Positions 11,907 to 22,976 of a stretch of DNA of 64,000 nt are shown one piece after another. Numbering within the stretch: the stretch's first letter is position 1; each line of letters opens with the position of its first letter. Where the stretch lies: positions 11,586,501 to 11,650,500 of the forward strand of contig CM061102.1 in assembly GCA_030770545.1 (NCBI GenBank), written 5' to 3'. The position numbers were made by a program, and so were the translations under genes. The notes beneath the pieces are model-generated. The model saw only the letters and a list, made by a program, of their open reading frames with translations. It had not been told where the DNA came from and did no database searches. Source of the stretch: Macropodus opercularis (lineage: Eukaryota > Chordata > Actinopteri > Anabantiformes > Osphronemidae).

Positions 11907-14900
11907 GGCTAAGCTAAATGCATGAAAGCTGAACCATGCACAGGTTAAGCTTTACGAGCTAGTTTGGCAGCCATGTTGGGATCCCAGGATGTTTGTCCTT
12001 GGTCCAGAATGAACATTGTAAATGACTGTTTTAGCTGCAGAGTGATCTATAGATGCAGGGGCTGACATTTGCAAAAAGGAGCGTGAAGGACACAGCAGAA
12101 GTAAACAGAGGTCACCTTCAGTCAAGCAGACCACATGTTGTGTATGGTCACAACAGATCTGACATGTTCTTTTTTACTAGTTTAAAGAAAAGGTTGTTTG
12201 TTCTATTCATAAACCTACATTTATAGGTTGATTTGTAAATGTCACTACTCTCTCACCTTATAACTTTTTTTAAAGGTGCGTTCACATCTTTACTGTGGCT
12301 CCAGTTTGGGGAGAGTGAATGGAGTCTTAACAATGTTGAATCTGCTTCTAGCTGGAAAACTCCCTTCCTGTCGTCCTGACATCATTTGGAGGCGTTTGTC
12401 AGTTCAGCTGATAGAAATGGGCTAAATCTGCTACAAAGATAATTGTCTTCCTTCAGATGATGTCATCTGAAGCTAGGATGACTCTTTAAGCAAAGTAGTT
12501 GTGTTTGTTTAGCGTTGTTTAGAGTTTTGCTGAAGCGCATGTACAAGAACCTGAACACACGAACCCACTGACATAAGACGTGTTGCCGTCTTGCAGCTGA
12601 GTGAGCCAGGCACCTGTTACAGAGCTGGGTTTCAGTGAAGCGCTGTCAGCTGGTGCTTCATCAGCTCATCAATACATTCCTCAGTCTGTTCCAGACACAT
12701 ACTGTATGTGAAGCCGCCCCAGAGCGGTTGAATGTTGATTTAATGTAGTGAAACAGTAGAACGTAACAACAGTGGGAATAAATCAGTTCCTGCCATATGG
12801 GCGGCGATGGGTAAACATGGTGGCATCAGGATCGAGCAGACACAGACCTGCTGCTGGATCATCAGCTTTATTAGAAGTAATGATGTCTGCAAAGACTGTC
12901 ATGAATCACAGTGATCACATTCAGCTTTAAATTCACAGTTAACAAATGTCTGACGAATAATTAGATCAGGAAATCTGATTATCTGTGAGGTCGTCCCAGT
13001 CGTACACTCCCACTCAGTCAGTAATAAACTGTTTGATACGTAAGTGACTGACTAGATGTAACTGTTACAATTTATTCAGTGATAGGTTCGTTTATTTGTC
13101 TTTTTGGTCATCTCAGTTTTCGGTACTGATCAGTTTCAGAACCAGTGAACCGCTCTCTTGTCCATCTTCGCTTCCCAGGAGGTGGTGGATGCAGTCGGCG
13201 CAGGAGTGGATCCTACCAGCAACACCACCTTTGTCAGCCAGTGGAATCTGGCCAGTGCCTTTTTTTTCTCAGGGACAATCATCACAACCATCGGTGGGTG
13301 TTCAGTGTCCACTCACTGCATTTCTGATGTTATACTCCTGTTTGGAATCTGGTTACACCCTGTGTCTGTCACCTTTGACCAAAATCCAATCCAACCAATC
13401 AGGTTTTGGAAACATCTCTCCAAAGACAGAAGGAGGGCAGCTGTTCTGCATCTTCTACGCCCTGGTGGGAATCCCGTTGTTCGGCATCCTCCTGGCTGGA
13501 GTCGGAGACCACCTGGGAACTGGGCTGAGAAAAACGGTCGCCAAAATAGAGACTCTCTTCCTGGTTAGCATTTAAAGAGCCTCTCACATGTCATCTTTGC
13601 TTCTGTGGTACATGTGTTTCTCTTTATTTGTCTCCTTCCACTGTGTTGTTTCGCCCTGTGGACAGAAATGGCGCGTTAGTGCCACTATAGTGCGAGTGAT
13701 CTCAGCCGTCCTGTCCATCCTGCTGGGTTGCCTGCTCTTTGTTGCGGTGCCCATTGTAGTTTTCCAAAAGGTGGAGAAATGGAGTTTCCTGGAGTCGGCC
13801 TACTTTGTCGTTATCACCCTGACAACTGTGGGGTTTGGAGACTATGTTGCAGGTACAGTTAAACGAATAAACCTACAGACCTCGACACAGCTTACAAGAA
13901 AAAATGTGGTCAGTAGTCTCCATCACTCTGCATCTCTCCCAAAGCAAGTGACCCAAATCCTTTATCCTGGTAAAAGCAAGCTAGCAATGCTATGTAATGT
14001 GTAGCTAAAGCTGACAGGGGTGGGTGAGAAAGAAGAATGTTTACCTTCAAATGATTATAAAAAAATTTATCTTACTGTCAAAAAAGAAGAGAAAACCAGA
14101 CAGAGGCCAAATTATCATCTCGCCACTTCACTGATGCATGTGCATTAAATATAAGTGTATTTTTAAGAGGGCATTTAAAGGCTCCACATGCACATCCCTG
14201 AACATTCTTTAATGTATAAATCAATACAGTTTTACTCTGGATATTTGATGGTTTATGCAAGCCAGCAAAAGTGAAAACAAACCTTTTTTCCCCCCTTTCT
14301 TTCGTGTTGCTTTGGATTTTTCATTTGTTTCTGCAATCAATTTATTGTTATGCAGACAAATTCCTGGCAAGACTTAATTAGCCATCCATAAAGAGTGTGT
14401 AAAGGGACAGACACAAGCAATTTCCATCTATCTCATGAAGAATTCAGGATTATTTCTCTTCTGAGAGATGACTTATTGATTGTCTAGTCTGCCTTATAAT
14501 ATCTCTTGTCTTAAAAGTTTTTTTTCACTTAATTTAAAATAAATCCTCCTTAACAGACTGCTGCTGTGTAATTCTGTGTCTTTGTCTACTGTCAAAGGGG
14601 ATTCTGGAGAGGGGACAGACCACTGGTACAAGCCTTTGGTGTGGTTCTGGATCTTACTGGGTCTTGCTTACTTTGCATCTATCCTTACAATGATTGGCAA
14701 CTGGCTTCGGGTTCTTTCTAAAAAGACCAGAGCTGAGGTACTGTAGTGTCCCGTCTTTTCTTTTAAAGTTGTTTACTACGTCCATTTTATGACCTCTGAC
14801 CTCTGACCTCTTCTCTCAGATGGAGGAACTGAGAGCCCACGCCACCGACTGGACTCAGAACATCCAGAATATGTCGGTGGATTTCCGCATTCCAGGAAAA

Positions 14901-15416
14901 ATTGATGACCCCTTTAAACGGCGCCGGCGAAAGCGCCGTCACGCCTCTCACAGCCACGGCCACAGTGGGTCAGCTAACGGGGGCCCGGAGGGGAAAGAAG
15001 AGCAGCACGGGAGTCAAACAGAATCTGGATCTTCTACCTCCTCTTCGTCTAACGAATCGGGGTCTGGGTCGGAAACAGACTCTCAGGGCACTCAGACGGA
15101 TCGAGTTCCTGAGGAAAAACCTGCAGAACCTGAGAAGGAGAAGACTCCTCCAGATCCCCACCTATCTCAGCCTCTCGATTACTTCGGGGAGAACCTTGCT
15201 TTTATTGATGAGTCCTCAGATGCTCAGAGTGGTAAACTACATTTGGATCCTCTCCTCTATCCAACACAGCCCAACTCTCCACACTCTCGTCCACCAAAGA
15301 GACGGCGAAACAGGAGGCCTGTTCCACAGAGACGCCCCAGAATCAGCTCCTCCAACGCTGACAAGACGCCCAATGGAAGCCCCAAACCAGCCCCAGACCT
15401 TCCACTGAAGCCTTAA
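11061..15416 (+). CDS. kcnk4: Two-pore-domain potassium channel, TRAAK (K2P4) type
   Basis: Plasma-membrane background K+ channel; the TREK/TRAAK family is gated by stretch, lipids and temperature. Coding exons: 11061-11249, 13179-13293, 13403-13563, 13666-13852, 14598-14737, 14820-15416 (TAA); 462 residues against 393 in human. The start MRCSTLL matches human TRAAK MRSTTLL. Order: TM1 (about 5-25); extracellular cap with FTCVD cysteine and sequons NFT and NTT; pore 1 TTIGFG (99-104); TM2 and TM3; pore 2 TTVGFG (208-213); TM4 (about 230-250); cytosolic tail. The tail has polybasic KRRRRKRR (about 297-304), a Ser-rich linker, GTQTD (about 354-358) and LDYFGENLAFIDESSD (about 383-398). That last motif is nearly identical to the human TRAAK tail and separates it from TREK-1 and TREK-2. 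It is the upstream neighbour of esrra, as in human. Confidence 0.96.
11873..11900. repeat. (TG)n microsatellite in kcnk4 intron 1
   Basis: About fourteen TG units followed by GGTGGGGG. It lies in the 1.9-kb intron between coding exons 1 and 2 of kcnk4. No other feature was identified in that intron (11250-13178). Confidence 0.9.
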
Positions 15417-15878
15417 GGTTTGCGCTGGATACAGAAAGCTTCAACTTGTGAAATATGCGGAAATTAGTCTGTGTATATATTCTGAATGCCTTAGCCACTT
15501 GTGGTTTGCAATTAATGCTCTCAGCATGCGAGTGTGTACGCGAAGACCACAAAGTCACGAGATACCAAGTGGCTGAGCAGTGACTGCTCTCTACTGGGCC
15601 AAGACAGAAATGCACTACTGCTCTCTGAACATGAGGAATCCCTGCCTCTAATTCATCCCATTATCAAAAAAAAAAAAAAAAAGAGATAGAGAGCGAGAGA
15701 GCAACCAGGAAGCATTAGATTGTTTTTGGTCTGCGAGAAGTTACTCTTAAATCCTGCCATCAGTTAAATGGGTTTTTTTGGTATGTCATGAAACTTTTTA
15801 AAGGACTGTGTGCAACCATAATACTTGCATTTTGACAATTGAATGCGTCCACCCATCCAACTGCATATACACAATAAA
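15417..15878 (+). other. kcnk4 3' untranslated region with poly(A) signal
   Basis: Noncoding sequence after the TAA. It includes an internal poly(A) run at about 15667-15682 followed by a GAGA-rich patch, and a canonical AATAAA at 15873-15878. The next 100 bases move into CTCF-motif-containing intergenic DNA. Confidence 0.6.
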
Positions 15879-15982
15879 GGTTTTTAATGAAAGCAGCACT
15901 GCGTCTTACAGACACGCTTTATGTTTATCACCAATAAAAGCTTTTCTTTCCTCAAAATGAAGCTGCTGCAGTAGACACGCAC

Positions 15983-16000
15983 GGCCAGCAGGTGGCGCAC
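15983..16000 (+). promoter_or_regulatory. CTCF-like motif downstream of kcnk4
   Basis: GGCCAGCAGGTGGCGCAC is a close match to the vertebrate CTCF core as I recall it (CCASCAGGGGGCGC type), plus orientation. Motif reading only; occupancy is unknown. Confidence 0.45.
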
Positions 16001-16253
16001 CGGCACATTTTCCTCCCTACAATATTCCAAGACGTCCAGCAACGCTACAGTATAGTTCAGCACATCCCGACCGTAGTTCGGAGCCACTTGCTTCAGTTTG
16101 ATAGTGAGCATATGAATAATGTGAAAACAGGCAAACTGCCGTGACCCCCCCCCCCCAAGCTGCTCTGACGTTTTTATGGTGAATAAGCAGGAGGCTGTTC
16201 TGGCACCGTGATCAGGGGGTTAGCAGGCAGTGATGATGTGCAATAGCAGTGGG

Positions 16254-16262
16254 TGACCTTTA
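16254..16262 (-). promoter_or_regulatory. ERR-type half-site upstream of esrra
   Basis: TGACCTTTA on plus reads TAAAGGTCA on minus, a full match to the extended monomer site TNAAGGTCA bound by estrogen-related receptors. Confidence 0.35.
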
Positions 16263-16319
16263 ACTAGAGGACACACACACACACACTGTGTGACTGTGAC
16301 GTCATCAGCAAACGTTGTG

Positions 16320-16334
16320 CTGCCACTAGAGGGC
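16320..16334 (+). promoter_or_regulatory. Second CTCF-like motif between kcnk4 and esrra
   Basis: TGCCACTAGAGGGCG fits the CTCF consensus (CCASYAGRKGGC core) in the same orientation as the motif at 15983, about 340 bases away. Motif reading only. Confidence 0.4.
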
Positions 16335-16907
16335 GAATACTAGCTGCTGTTTCTAGTGCTGATGGAGGCTCTGCTTCTGATCTGCAGTTAAAGAGGAAAC
16401 ATACAACAAAGACACTAAAGTCGTTTCCTTGTATAAGACTGAAATAGTTATTTGTTCAGGTGGTACCTGTAGTGATCATGAAATTCTTGGAGCTGTTCCA
16501 TAATGGGGAGATTTTCTCCCGGATGGATGCTCTGCTGTGACACTGAGCTCATCTTAGACTCATCGTGATACGAGCCATTCATTGTTCATCATAATGTGGT
16601 AATATTCCAGTAGCACGTTTGAATAAATGGAGCCTGTGTTAACATATTAAAAAGTACAACTGTGGCGACACGGGCGTCTGCTTTTATAGCTGTCACCTGT
16701 TCATCCATGCTTCAAGCCTTCTCCTTGTCCATCTGGACCGAGACAGAACACCAACACGGTCAAATGTGTTACGGGCACAAAACATCTCTATGACTCACTG
16801 TATGAAGTGCACGATTCCAGTGCTCTGTACTTTTTTGTGTGAAGGGTTCATCTGGCAACAAAACTACCTCTTGGCATTTTTGTAGCCTATCAGCTGACAC
16901 CTGTTTA

Positions 16908-16919
16908 AGGTCGTGACCT
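16908..16919. promoter_or_regulatory. Inverted nuclear-receptor half-sites
   Basis: AGGTCGTGACCT is an inverted pair of AGGTCA-type half-sites without spacer and with one mismatch. The left half is preceded by TTTA, as in extended ERR sites. Only the motif is seen; function is inferred. Confidence 0.3.
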
Positions 16920-17196
16920 CCAGGAAGGCACCTAGAGACCCCAGCTGGTATTCACTGAGTTTCCATTTTCCACTCCTCAAATTCTAAAGTCATATCCTCA
17001 GCAGCCACACACTGCCCTGCGGTGGAGATACCCCCAAACCTCTGAACATGAAGGGTTTCTAATAAATCCCACTGAAGGCTTTCTGGGTGAACAGACTAAG
17101 GTATGACCGCTTTCGCCTCTAACAGGGTGATAATGCAGACTCTGCACCAGAATGATGCAGCCCCGCAAAATCGCAGTGTCTGCAGCATAGACGGAA

Positions 17197-17215
17197 TGAC
17201 CTTGCCTCAAGGTCG
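17197..17215. promoter_or_regulatory. Palindromic pair of ERR half-sites in the esrra upstream CpG-rich region
   Basis: TGACCTTG (17197-17204) faces CAAGGTCG (17208-17215), so two extended AAGGTCA sites form an almost perfect palindrome with a 3-base spacer; one base differs. It sits at the edge of a CpG-rich stretch that is a plausible esrra promoter. The mammalian ESRRA promoter is known to carry ERR sites used for autoregulation with PGC-1alpha, which makes the position suggestive. Confidence 0.45.
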
Positions 17216-19060
17216 CAATGACACTGCCGTCAGTTTTTCCTCTCGTGCGCGCCCCGCGGAAATCCTGTCCAGAGCCACGCGCCCGCTGCAAACGACCGCA
17301 TCAAGACGCAGGCGCAGCGTCGTCCTGCTGCTCTGACACCGCGAGGGACCCGCAACCGAGGCTGGAGCCGACATTAGTGAAACACGCAGCATTAATCGGA
17401 ATCTTGGGGTCAGCACTTTCCGCGGCCCATTCAAATCATACTACGACGTCTGTAGTCGCTTGTTGCCCGGCGTCCTGCGTTTTATTCCCTGTTTAATGAC
17501 TGGACGTGGTTGTCAACTTGTCCCCCCTCTGTCAGCTGTTGCCGGGCGTGCTGAGGAGCGCGTGGAGCCTATTTTGAGAAACGTCAGACATTAGAAAAAA
17601 CCTTTTAAATGTTTCTATATCTGCATATTAAATATAAAACGCGCAAAACTGCAGCAGCTGTAGGTTACTACTTTTTCCCCCAAATTAAAAAAAGAACCCC
17701 CCCCTTGCAACGATCTCCTGACCTTTCCTTCCAATTGGCTCCTGTCCTGTGTGGTGGTGGAGTGAGCGGGGTCAGTGTCACAAGACAGGCAGCATGACAG
17801 CACGTCCCGTAGTGTGCTGCAGGCGACACGGCCTCCTAAAGCTTAAAACACCCACAACAAACACACAGCAGGCAGACAAAGCGTACAACGAAGGAAGGAG
17901 AATTTGTAAAAACTAGCTTTAGTAAGTGTCTTTCATCCTTTTCATTTTCTGGGGGGGGGGGTTTGCTGTTACAAACACATGTGTAGATGTCGTCGAATCG
18001 CACCAAATGACTGATCTGCATGAATTCCACGTGAACGCAACGCTCTTTGAGCTGCAGCTGACTGGCGATGCCTGGGCCTGGCTGGGATTACTGGAGACTG
18101 GCTGCTTCTCTTTTTTTTCTCCACCGTTTGCAGGTCATTATTCTAACGCTGGTGACGCCGGTACACGCTGACGCGGACGTAACGGAGACAGCGGACGTAA
18201 ATTGTGCAGAGGGAGGAGCAAACGACACGAGACACGGAGGACGTCATCGAGCTGCGTCAAGTTAGCGAGACTGAGCGGGGGGCAACGCCGGAAGCTGCCT
18301 GCTTTCTGCTTGTCAACATAAACCTGCGACTTGTTATTCTGTGCTCGGTATTAGCTGCGGTGTGACGTTATGTGCATGCGGTACCTTCTGCTGGTAGTTA
18401 TTCACCGTCTCATACCAGACTCCGCTGCGCTTTGGGACGTGGTTTGGCTGAAAGAACATTAAGACATTGTTTTGCGGCGTCACAGTTTTATTGTGACCCC
18501 CCCCCCTTTGCCGGATATGCGCTTCTTCTCGAGCCTCTTTACAAGCTCAACATCAGTTGTGGGAGCAGTAGACGAGAAATTATAACACCGGGGTACGGAA
18601 CCGAGCAGCAGGACGAGACGGTGCGTCGCCGGTTCTTGTTCTCCAGTTGTTTCACGGTGGATATGAGACGCCCCGAGACGATCGGACAGCGCCGTTGAAC
18701 CCGCCTGGGAATTTACCACTTGATCGACGTCAGATTTTAAAAAAAAATCAACTGTGCGATGTGTTTACACTTCCCAGTAAGTGGCTTTTCTTAGCATTCG
18801 CTGCAGACCCTGAATATAAAGTGGGGGAGCGTGTTGTGGAGCAGCGGTCTTGCTGTGGGGATGTCAGTCGTCAGCCTGATGTGCACGCTCGATCCGCCAG
18901 CAGAGCTAAGTTCGCGTGGCCATGTTATTGGGGGGTCGGGGCACGAGCTGCTGAATAAATATTTAGAACGTTGTGTAATAATTTTCAGTACTAGCTTCCT
19001 CTGCGCGCGCCCACACTCGCAGACTCCCAGGCCCGTACAGCGATGCACAATCTAACCGGT
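17200..19060 (+). promoter_or_regulatory. CpG-rich region, candidate esrra promoter and first exon zone
   Basis: GC- and CpG-dense compared with its flanks, with poly(G)/poly(C) tracts near 17950 and 18498 and a TATAAAG-like string near 18816. No ORF here resembles a known protein. The position, after kcnk4 and upstream of esrra on the same strand, suits a promoter or noncoding first exon of esrra, but no single first exon can be picked out. Confidence 0.4.
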
Positions 19061-19280
19061 AACGCCGAACATAAGGACGCCTCATGTTAACATGTAATGC
19101 ACGGTCACTTATTGAGCAGATGGAGAATGTCACGTATGTCCTGAATTTGCCGAAACTTATTGCTCCTCGCGCCTTAACACACTGAACGACACCGAGTCGG
19201 CAGGAGCAAGATTGAGATCACTGATCTTAAAGCGTAATCCACTTTGGCAATTAACCTTTCACCGGTCCGAGATCAGTAGG

Positions 19281-19288
19281 CAAGGTCA
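19281..19288 (+). promoter_or_regulatory. ERR-type half-site CAAGGTCA
   Basis: CAAGGTCA followed by CC lies about 5 kb upstream of the esrra start codon. It is one of several AAGGTCA sites in the 16-20 kb stretch; TGACCTTTG also occurs at 19511-19519 and about 19833-19841. Confidence 0.3.
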
Positions 19289-20181
19289 CCCCTGGGTTCT
19301 CGTCTCCACGGTGCGCCGCGTTTAAACCCTCCTCTGGGTTGGATGTGCTGCGTTCAGTGTGATGCTAGCTGGCGAAAATGAGCTTAAAGCCCAGGGGCAG
19401 AGTGGCTCCTGTTAACTTTTTCATTTATGCAGTCAGGCGTGATCACCGGCAACTTCATACAAATGGTAGTGTTTTAAAAGTCTGATATGTTCTTAATATG
19501 TAAATATTCGTGACCTTTGCAAATAAAGTTTTTAGATCCGTTTCCAGGGAAATACTGCAGAATTACATTATACTTGGTTTCCAGATATGGTATAGTTGTT
19601 GCTCATGGTTAAAGTTGCTGTATTTTTCATTTTAATGCTGTCCGCTTAATAAAATGTAAACCTATATACTTTGTAGAGTTACCAAATGTATAATTCATTG
19701 TTTTTATTTATTTATTTAAAAGTAGCCTCTTATTTAAATATAGGTATCACTAAACTTCAGCTTATGACTTTGTATGAGTGAAAGACAAGGTGTTGGCTTT
19801 ACTCAGTGTGTCCTTCAAGCATTCCTGTGCCTGTGACCTTTGGAGTGTGTCACGCAGTGTAAGGGGGAGGGTACTTGAGCAGCATGGAGAAATCTGGATA
19901 GATAGAGCGGGTTATGTATTTTAGGAAGGAAATGTCTGTGTTACGAGCATTCACAGTTGTGTGTGTGATCAAGGAGGAAGCAAGTCCTTTCCAAATATGC
20001 TTTGTTTTCTGACACATACATATTGCTGCTGACATTTTTTTTAGAGCCTTTTATTTGATTTTCATGTGCAATTACGCCTGAGACAGTATTCCGTTGGACA
20101 GTATGCACCCATGGTGGTCTGGTCTTTAAATTAGAAAACACAGTGGTCGCCGTCACTCATAAAAGTTTGCTCGCTTTGCAG

Positions 20182-20281
20182 GTTTCCCGATAACTGCAGA
20201 CCACTTTCAACAACAGCACTTCATTGAGCCACCACCAGGTGTAAGGAATATACAGTTCACAAGATCCAGATCACCAAACAG
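20182..20281 (+). other. Candidate noncoding 5' exon of esrra
   Basis: A pyrimidine-rich acceptor (GCTCGCTTTGCAG) precedes 20182 and a donor CAAACAG|GTAATC follows 20281, enclosing 100 bases that do not encode a recognisable protein. It is co-oriented with esrra and lies 4 kb before its start codon, so a 5' UTR exon is plausible. Confidence 0.35.
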
Positions 20282-21339
20282 GTAATCTCCTCTCGTGTTA
20301 CCTTTCATGCTGATGAAACATTATGCAATCCTGGATGTTTGCCTAGTGTTTATGTTACGCAGCCAAGAGTCTCAAATATCTCAGATATTAATGTCGTGAT
20401 GGGCTTCAGTTAAAAGCGTTAATGTATATTATCTTAAATGAAAAAGAAGTAATACACTCATAGATAGAAGAGGGAAGGAGAAATGCATCAAAACAACAGA
20501 GAGCTCTCAAAGATGTGTGCCTCTATCGGGAGATAACTCCTCATTTTATTGTGGTCAAGAAGTTCAAGGCAAGTAGGCAGCTACAACATGACTACATGTG
20601 TTGGTACGTCTGAATAGACAACAGCTTGTGATTGTTCGGTGAACCCACGAAGGATGAAAAAAGGACAAACTGTAAATGGAGGAGCAGGGGCATTGCCCTT
20701 TTACGAAGTAAAAATCAATGTGAGCGTGTTCAAACTGCAGTGTGAGGAGAAAGGAGCCATCAAGGTACCAGTCTAAAGGTCTCAGTCGGTCTCTCTGCGT
20801 GGAGGATTCTGTACTCAGCCAGGCTAAAAGAAAAGCCTCACGCAGTCCAGTCTAATCGAGTCAAACACAGTCTAAAAACAAACCTACAGTGATAAAATAA
20901 TCAAACACTAATTAAGAGTCAATCAAACATTGAACTCCATCACCGTGACACAGTTTTGTGTTGTGTGGGGTGAAATTTGCTCATTTTGAACTCATTGATG
21001 TATTGATATTAAGTTAATGTCTGTGCCAATCCAGCTGCATTAAGCGGAGAATAATGACTGAACACATTTCTCCAGTGTGGCCCCTCCAAGACCTTCAATG
21101 AGGTTTCTACATTTCAGAACACAGACATATTTCCCCCAAAGCCTAAACTCACAAAGCTGTAAAACGCGTGAAGTCCGCATAGAAAGAAAATACAAATCCA
21201 GCATCAGCTAATTCAGCAGTAAATGGTGACCATGCAAACTGTGGGATTACAGTGTTAGACTCTCGCCGCAGTTGAAGGTGCAGCATTTCCATCCTTGATC
21301 GTCCACCAGCTGTTTGGGGGAAAGCAGAGTTATTTGTAG

Positions 21340-21534
21340 CCCGGCCCAGCTCGACGCGCAGCCAGGGGCGAGCTAACAGGCGCTGCCGGTGTGCGAAGCG
21401 CTTCTCTGCCATGTTTTCACGCCGCGGAGAGACGTAAGCCGTGCGCTAGTCAAAACTTTCAGGTAAGACGCGCCCTGGGTTAGAGAGACGAGAATAAACC
21501 TCGGCGGCGGGAGGAGAGAGAGAGAGAGAGAGAG
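21340..21534 (+). promoter_or_regulatory. Second CpG-rich patch with a splice donor, and a (GA)n tract
   Basis: A CpG-dense segment ends in the strong donor TTTCAG|GTAAGA (exon end at 21462), followed by an (AG)n tract at 21514-21534. It could be an alternative first exon or promoter of esrra. The upstream boundary is not defined by the sequence. Confidence 0.35.
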
Positions 21535-22675
21535 TTGTCCGGCACGATTAATGCTAGCTGTTAGCCTAGCTAGCGAAGTGCAGCTAACCTAAGGAATCAT
21601 AATCCGAGCTAATGCTAACGCTAACTCAAAGCCAAACATGCTGGTACATTAGTTTACAGTACGACGCGTTTCTGTGGTGGATTGCACGACAACCCAGCTG
21701 CTCGCGAACACCGCTTGCTTTGCTTTTAACAAACAAACAACTATAGCAAAAATATTTAAAAGTGGGGGAAAAGAAAGAATCACTTTCCTCTCAGACACCG
21801 AGGTTCATCGATTGCTTCAGCAGATGTTGCTCCGACCAGCGGTGCACATGGTTGGGGGACACTGGCTGGATAACACCATTGATTATCTGACACGATGCAC
21901 CAGCGCTGATACGCTGTCAGAGTCATTCATCGCGGTTGTAAAATCAGTCCGTGTGGGCTAAACTGTAAACAGGCTAAGGTGACTGTGGCCCCCTGCGACT
22001 TGTCAAATAGTGCTACAGTCAGGAGCAGAGGGGGCAAACTCCAGGGAAAGCATAGGCCTACCCGCTACTACAACGCTGGACTATCTGCCCCAGCAATAAA
22101 TATGATAAAGGCATACTTGTTGTGCAGTTATCCATATGCTGCGTTCTCAGTAGCCCCCTTTGAAGGGGTCTACTTTATTGTATTGTAATTGTAACCACAG
22201 ACTCTCGTCTGTTCTTTCAAGAACTTTTAATAATTCCAGGTTTTGCTACAGAGAAGCTGTACTTCAGTAGGACTGTGTAGAATCTCCTTTGGTACAGTTT
22301 AAGGTTCGGGTCTTCTCGCATGCGGCCGTCCAAGGTTTCCACATCTGAATTTGCGCAGTTTGTCCTAGCAGATGTGTTTAATGGTCCTCAAGGGTCACTG
22401 CCACACACTGTACCTGCAGTTTCCTGATCCAGATAATCAGCAATAGGTGCAGCAGGGATAGTTGGGGAAATCAGCCCCCCCCCCTTCTGACAACCAGGGT
22501 TTGCCACCCCTCTTTTATGGGGTTTCAGCCTTTTGATCAGACACAGTCAGATTCTTGGCTGAGTGACTAATATCATGATCATGCTCTAAGGATCCCAGCC
22601 TAAGGTTTCATGCACTCTGCTCTGAAGCACATTTTCTTAAAGAACCGTGTCCTTTATGTCCAAGCAGACATTTAT

Positions 22676-22976
22676 GTCTTTGGAATAGCCACTCGACCAA
22701 AAAGGCCTTGACAGTTGATTGCTGCTGCAGTGATGGTCCTTCTGACAGGATTCACGTCTTCTTTAACTCTGTTTAAGTGACCGTTGTCAACCAGCGCTCG
22801 CCTCCTGACCAAGCCGGTACTTAGTGTAGTACTTACGGAATAGTTTCAAACGTATACCCTTTCACAATCATTGAGGTCACTGTGTTCCTGGAAACACTGA
22901 GAGCTTTCGAAATATGTGACCTTTCTCCAATTCTAATGTTATCTTGGAGCTCTGCAGAAAGTTCCTTGGACTTCAT
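22676..22976 (-). mobile_element. Decayed Tc1/mariner transposase fragment
   Basis: On the minus strand a frame beginning at 22976 reads MKSKELSAELQDNI, then ISKALSVSRNTVTSMI. This resembles the N-terminal helix-turn-helix of fish Tc1-like transposases, where MKTKELS and ISKALNVP..TV..II patterns are typical. A later piece in another frame (about 22765-22676) ends GLFGRVAIPK before a stop, like the next transposase block. Frames are broken by stops and shifts, no DDE catalytic domain was found, and terminal inverted repeats were not located. An inactive fossil upstream of esrra. Confidence 0.55.

Noticed and set aside
21149..21412. Minus-strand frame starting MAEKRFAHRQRLL in a CpG-rich patch, possibly a bidirectional partner gene
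   Set aside because: Not recognisable, and its later part reads through AT-rich sequence without a clear donor or conserved motif. Most likely chance coding potential in GC-rich DNA.
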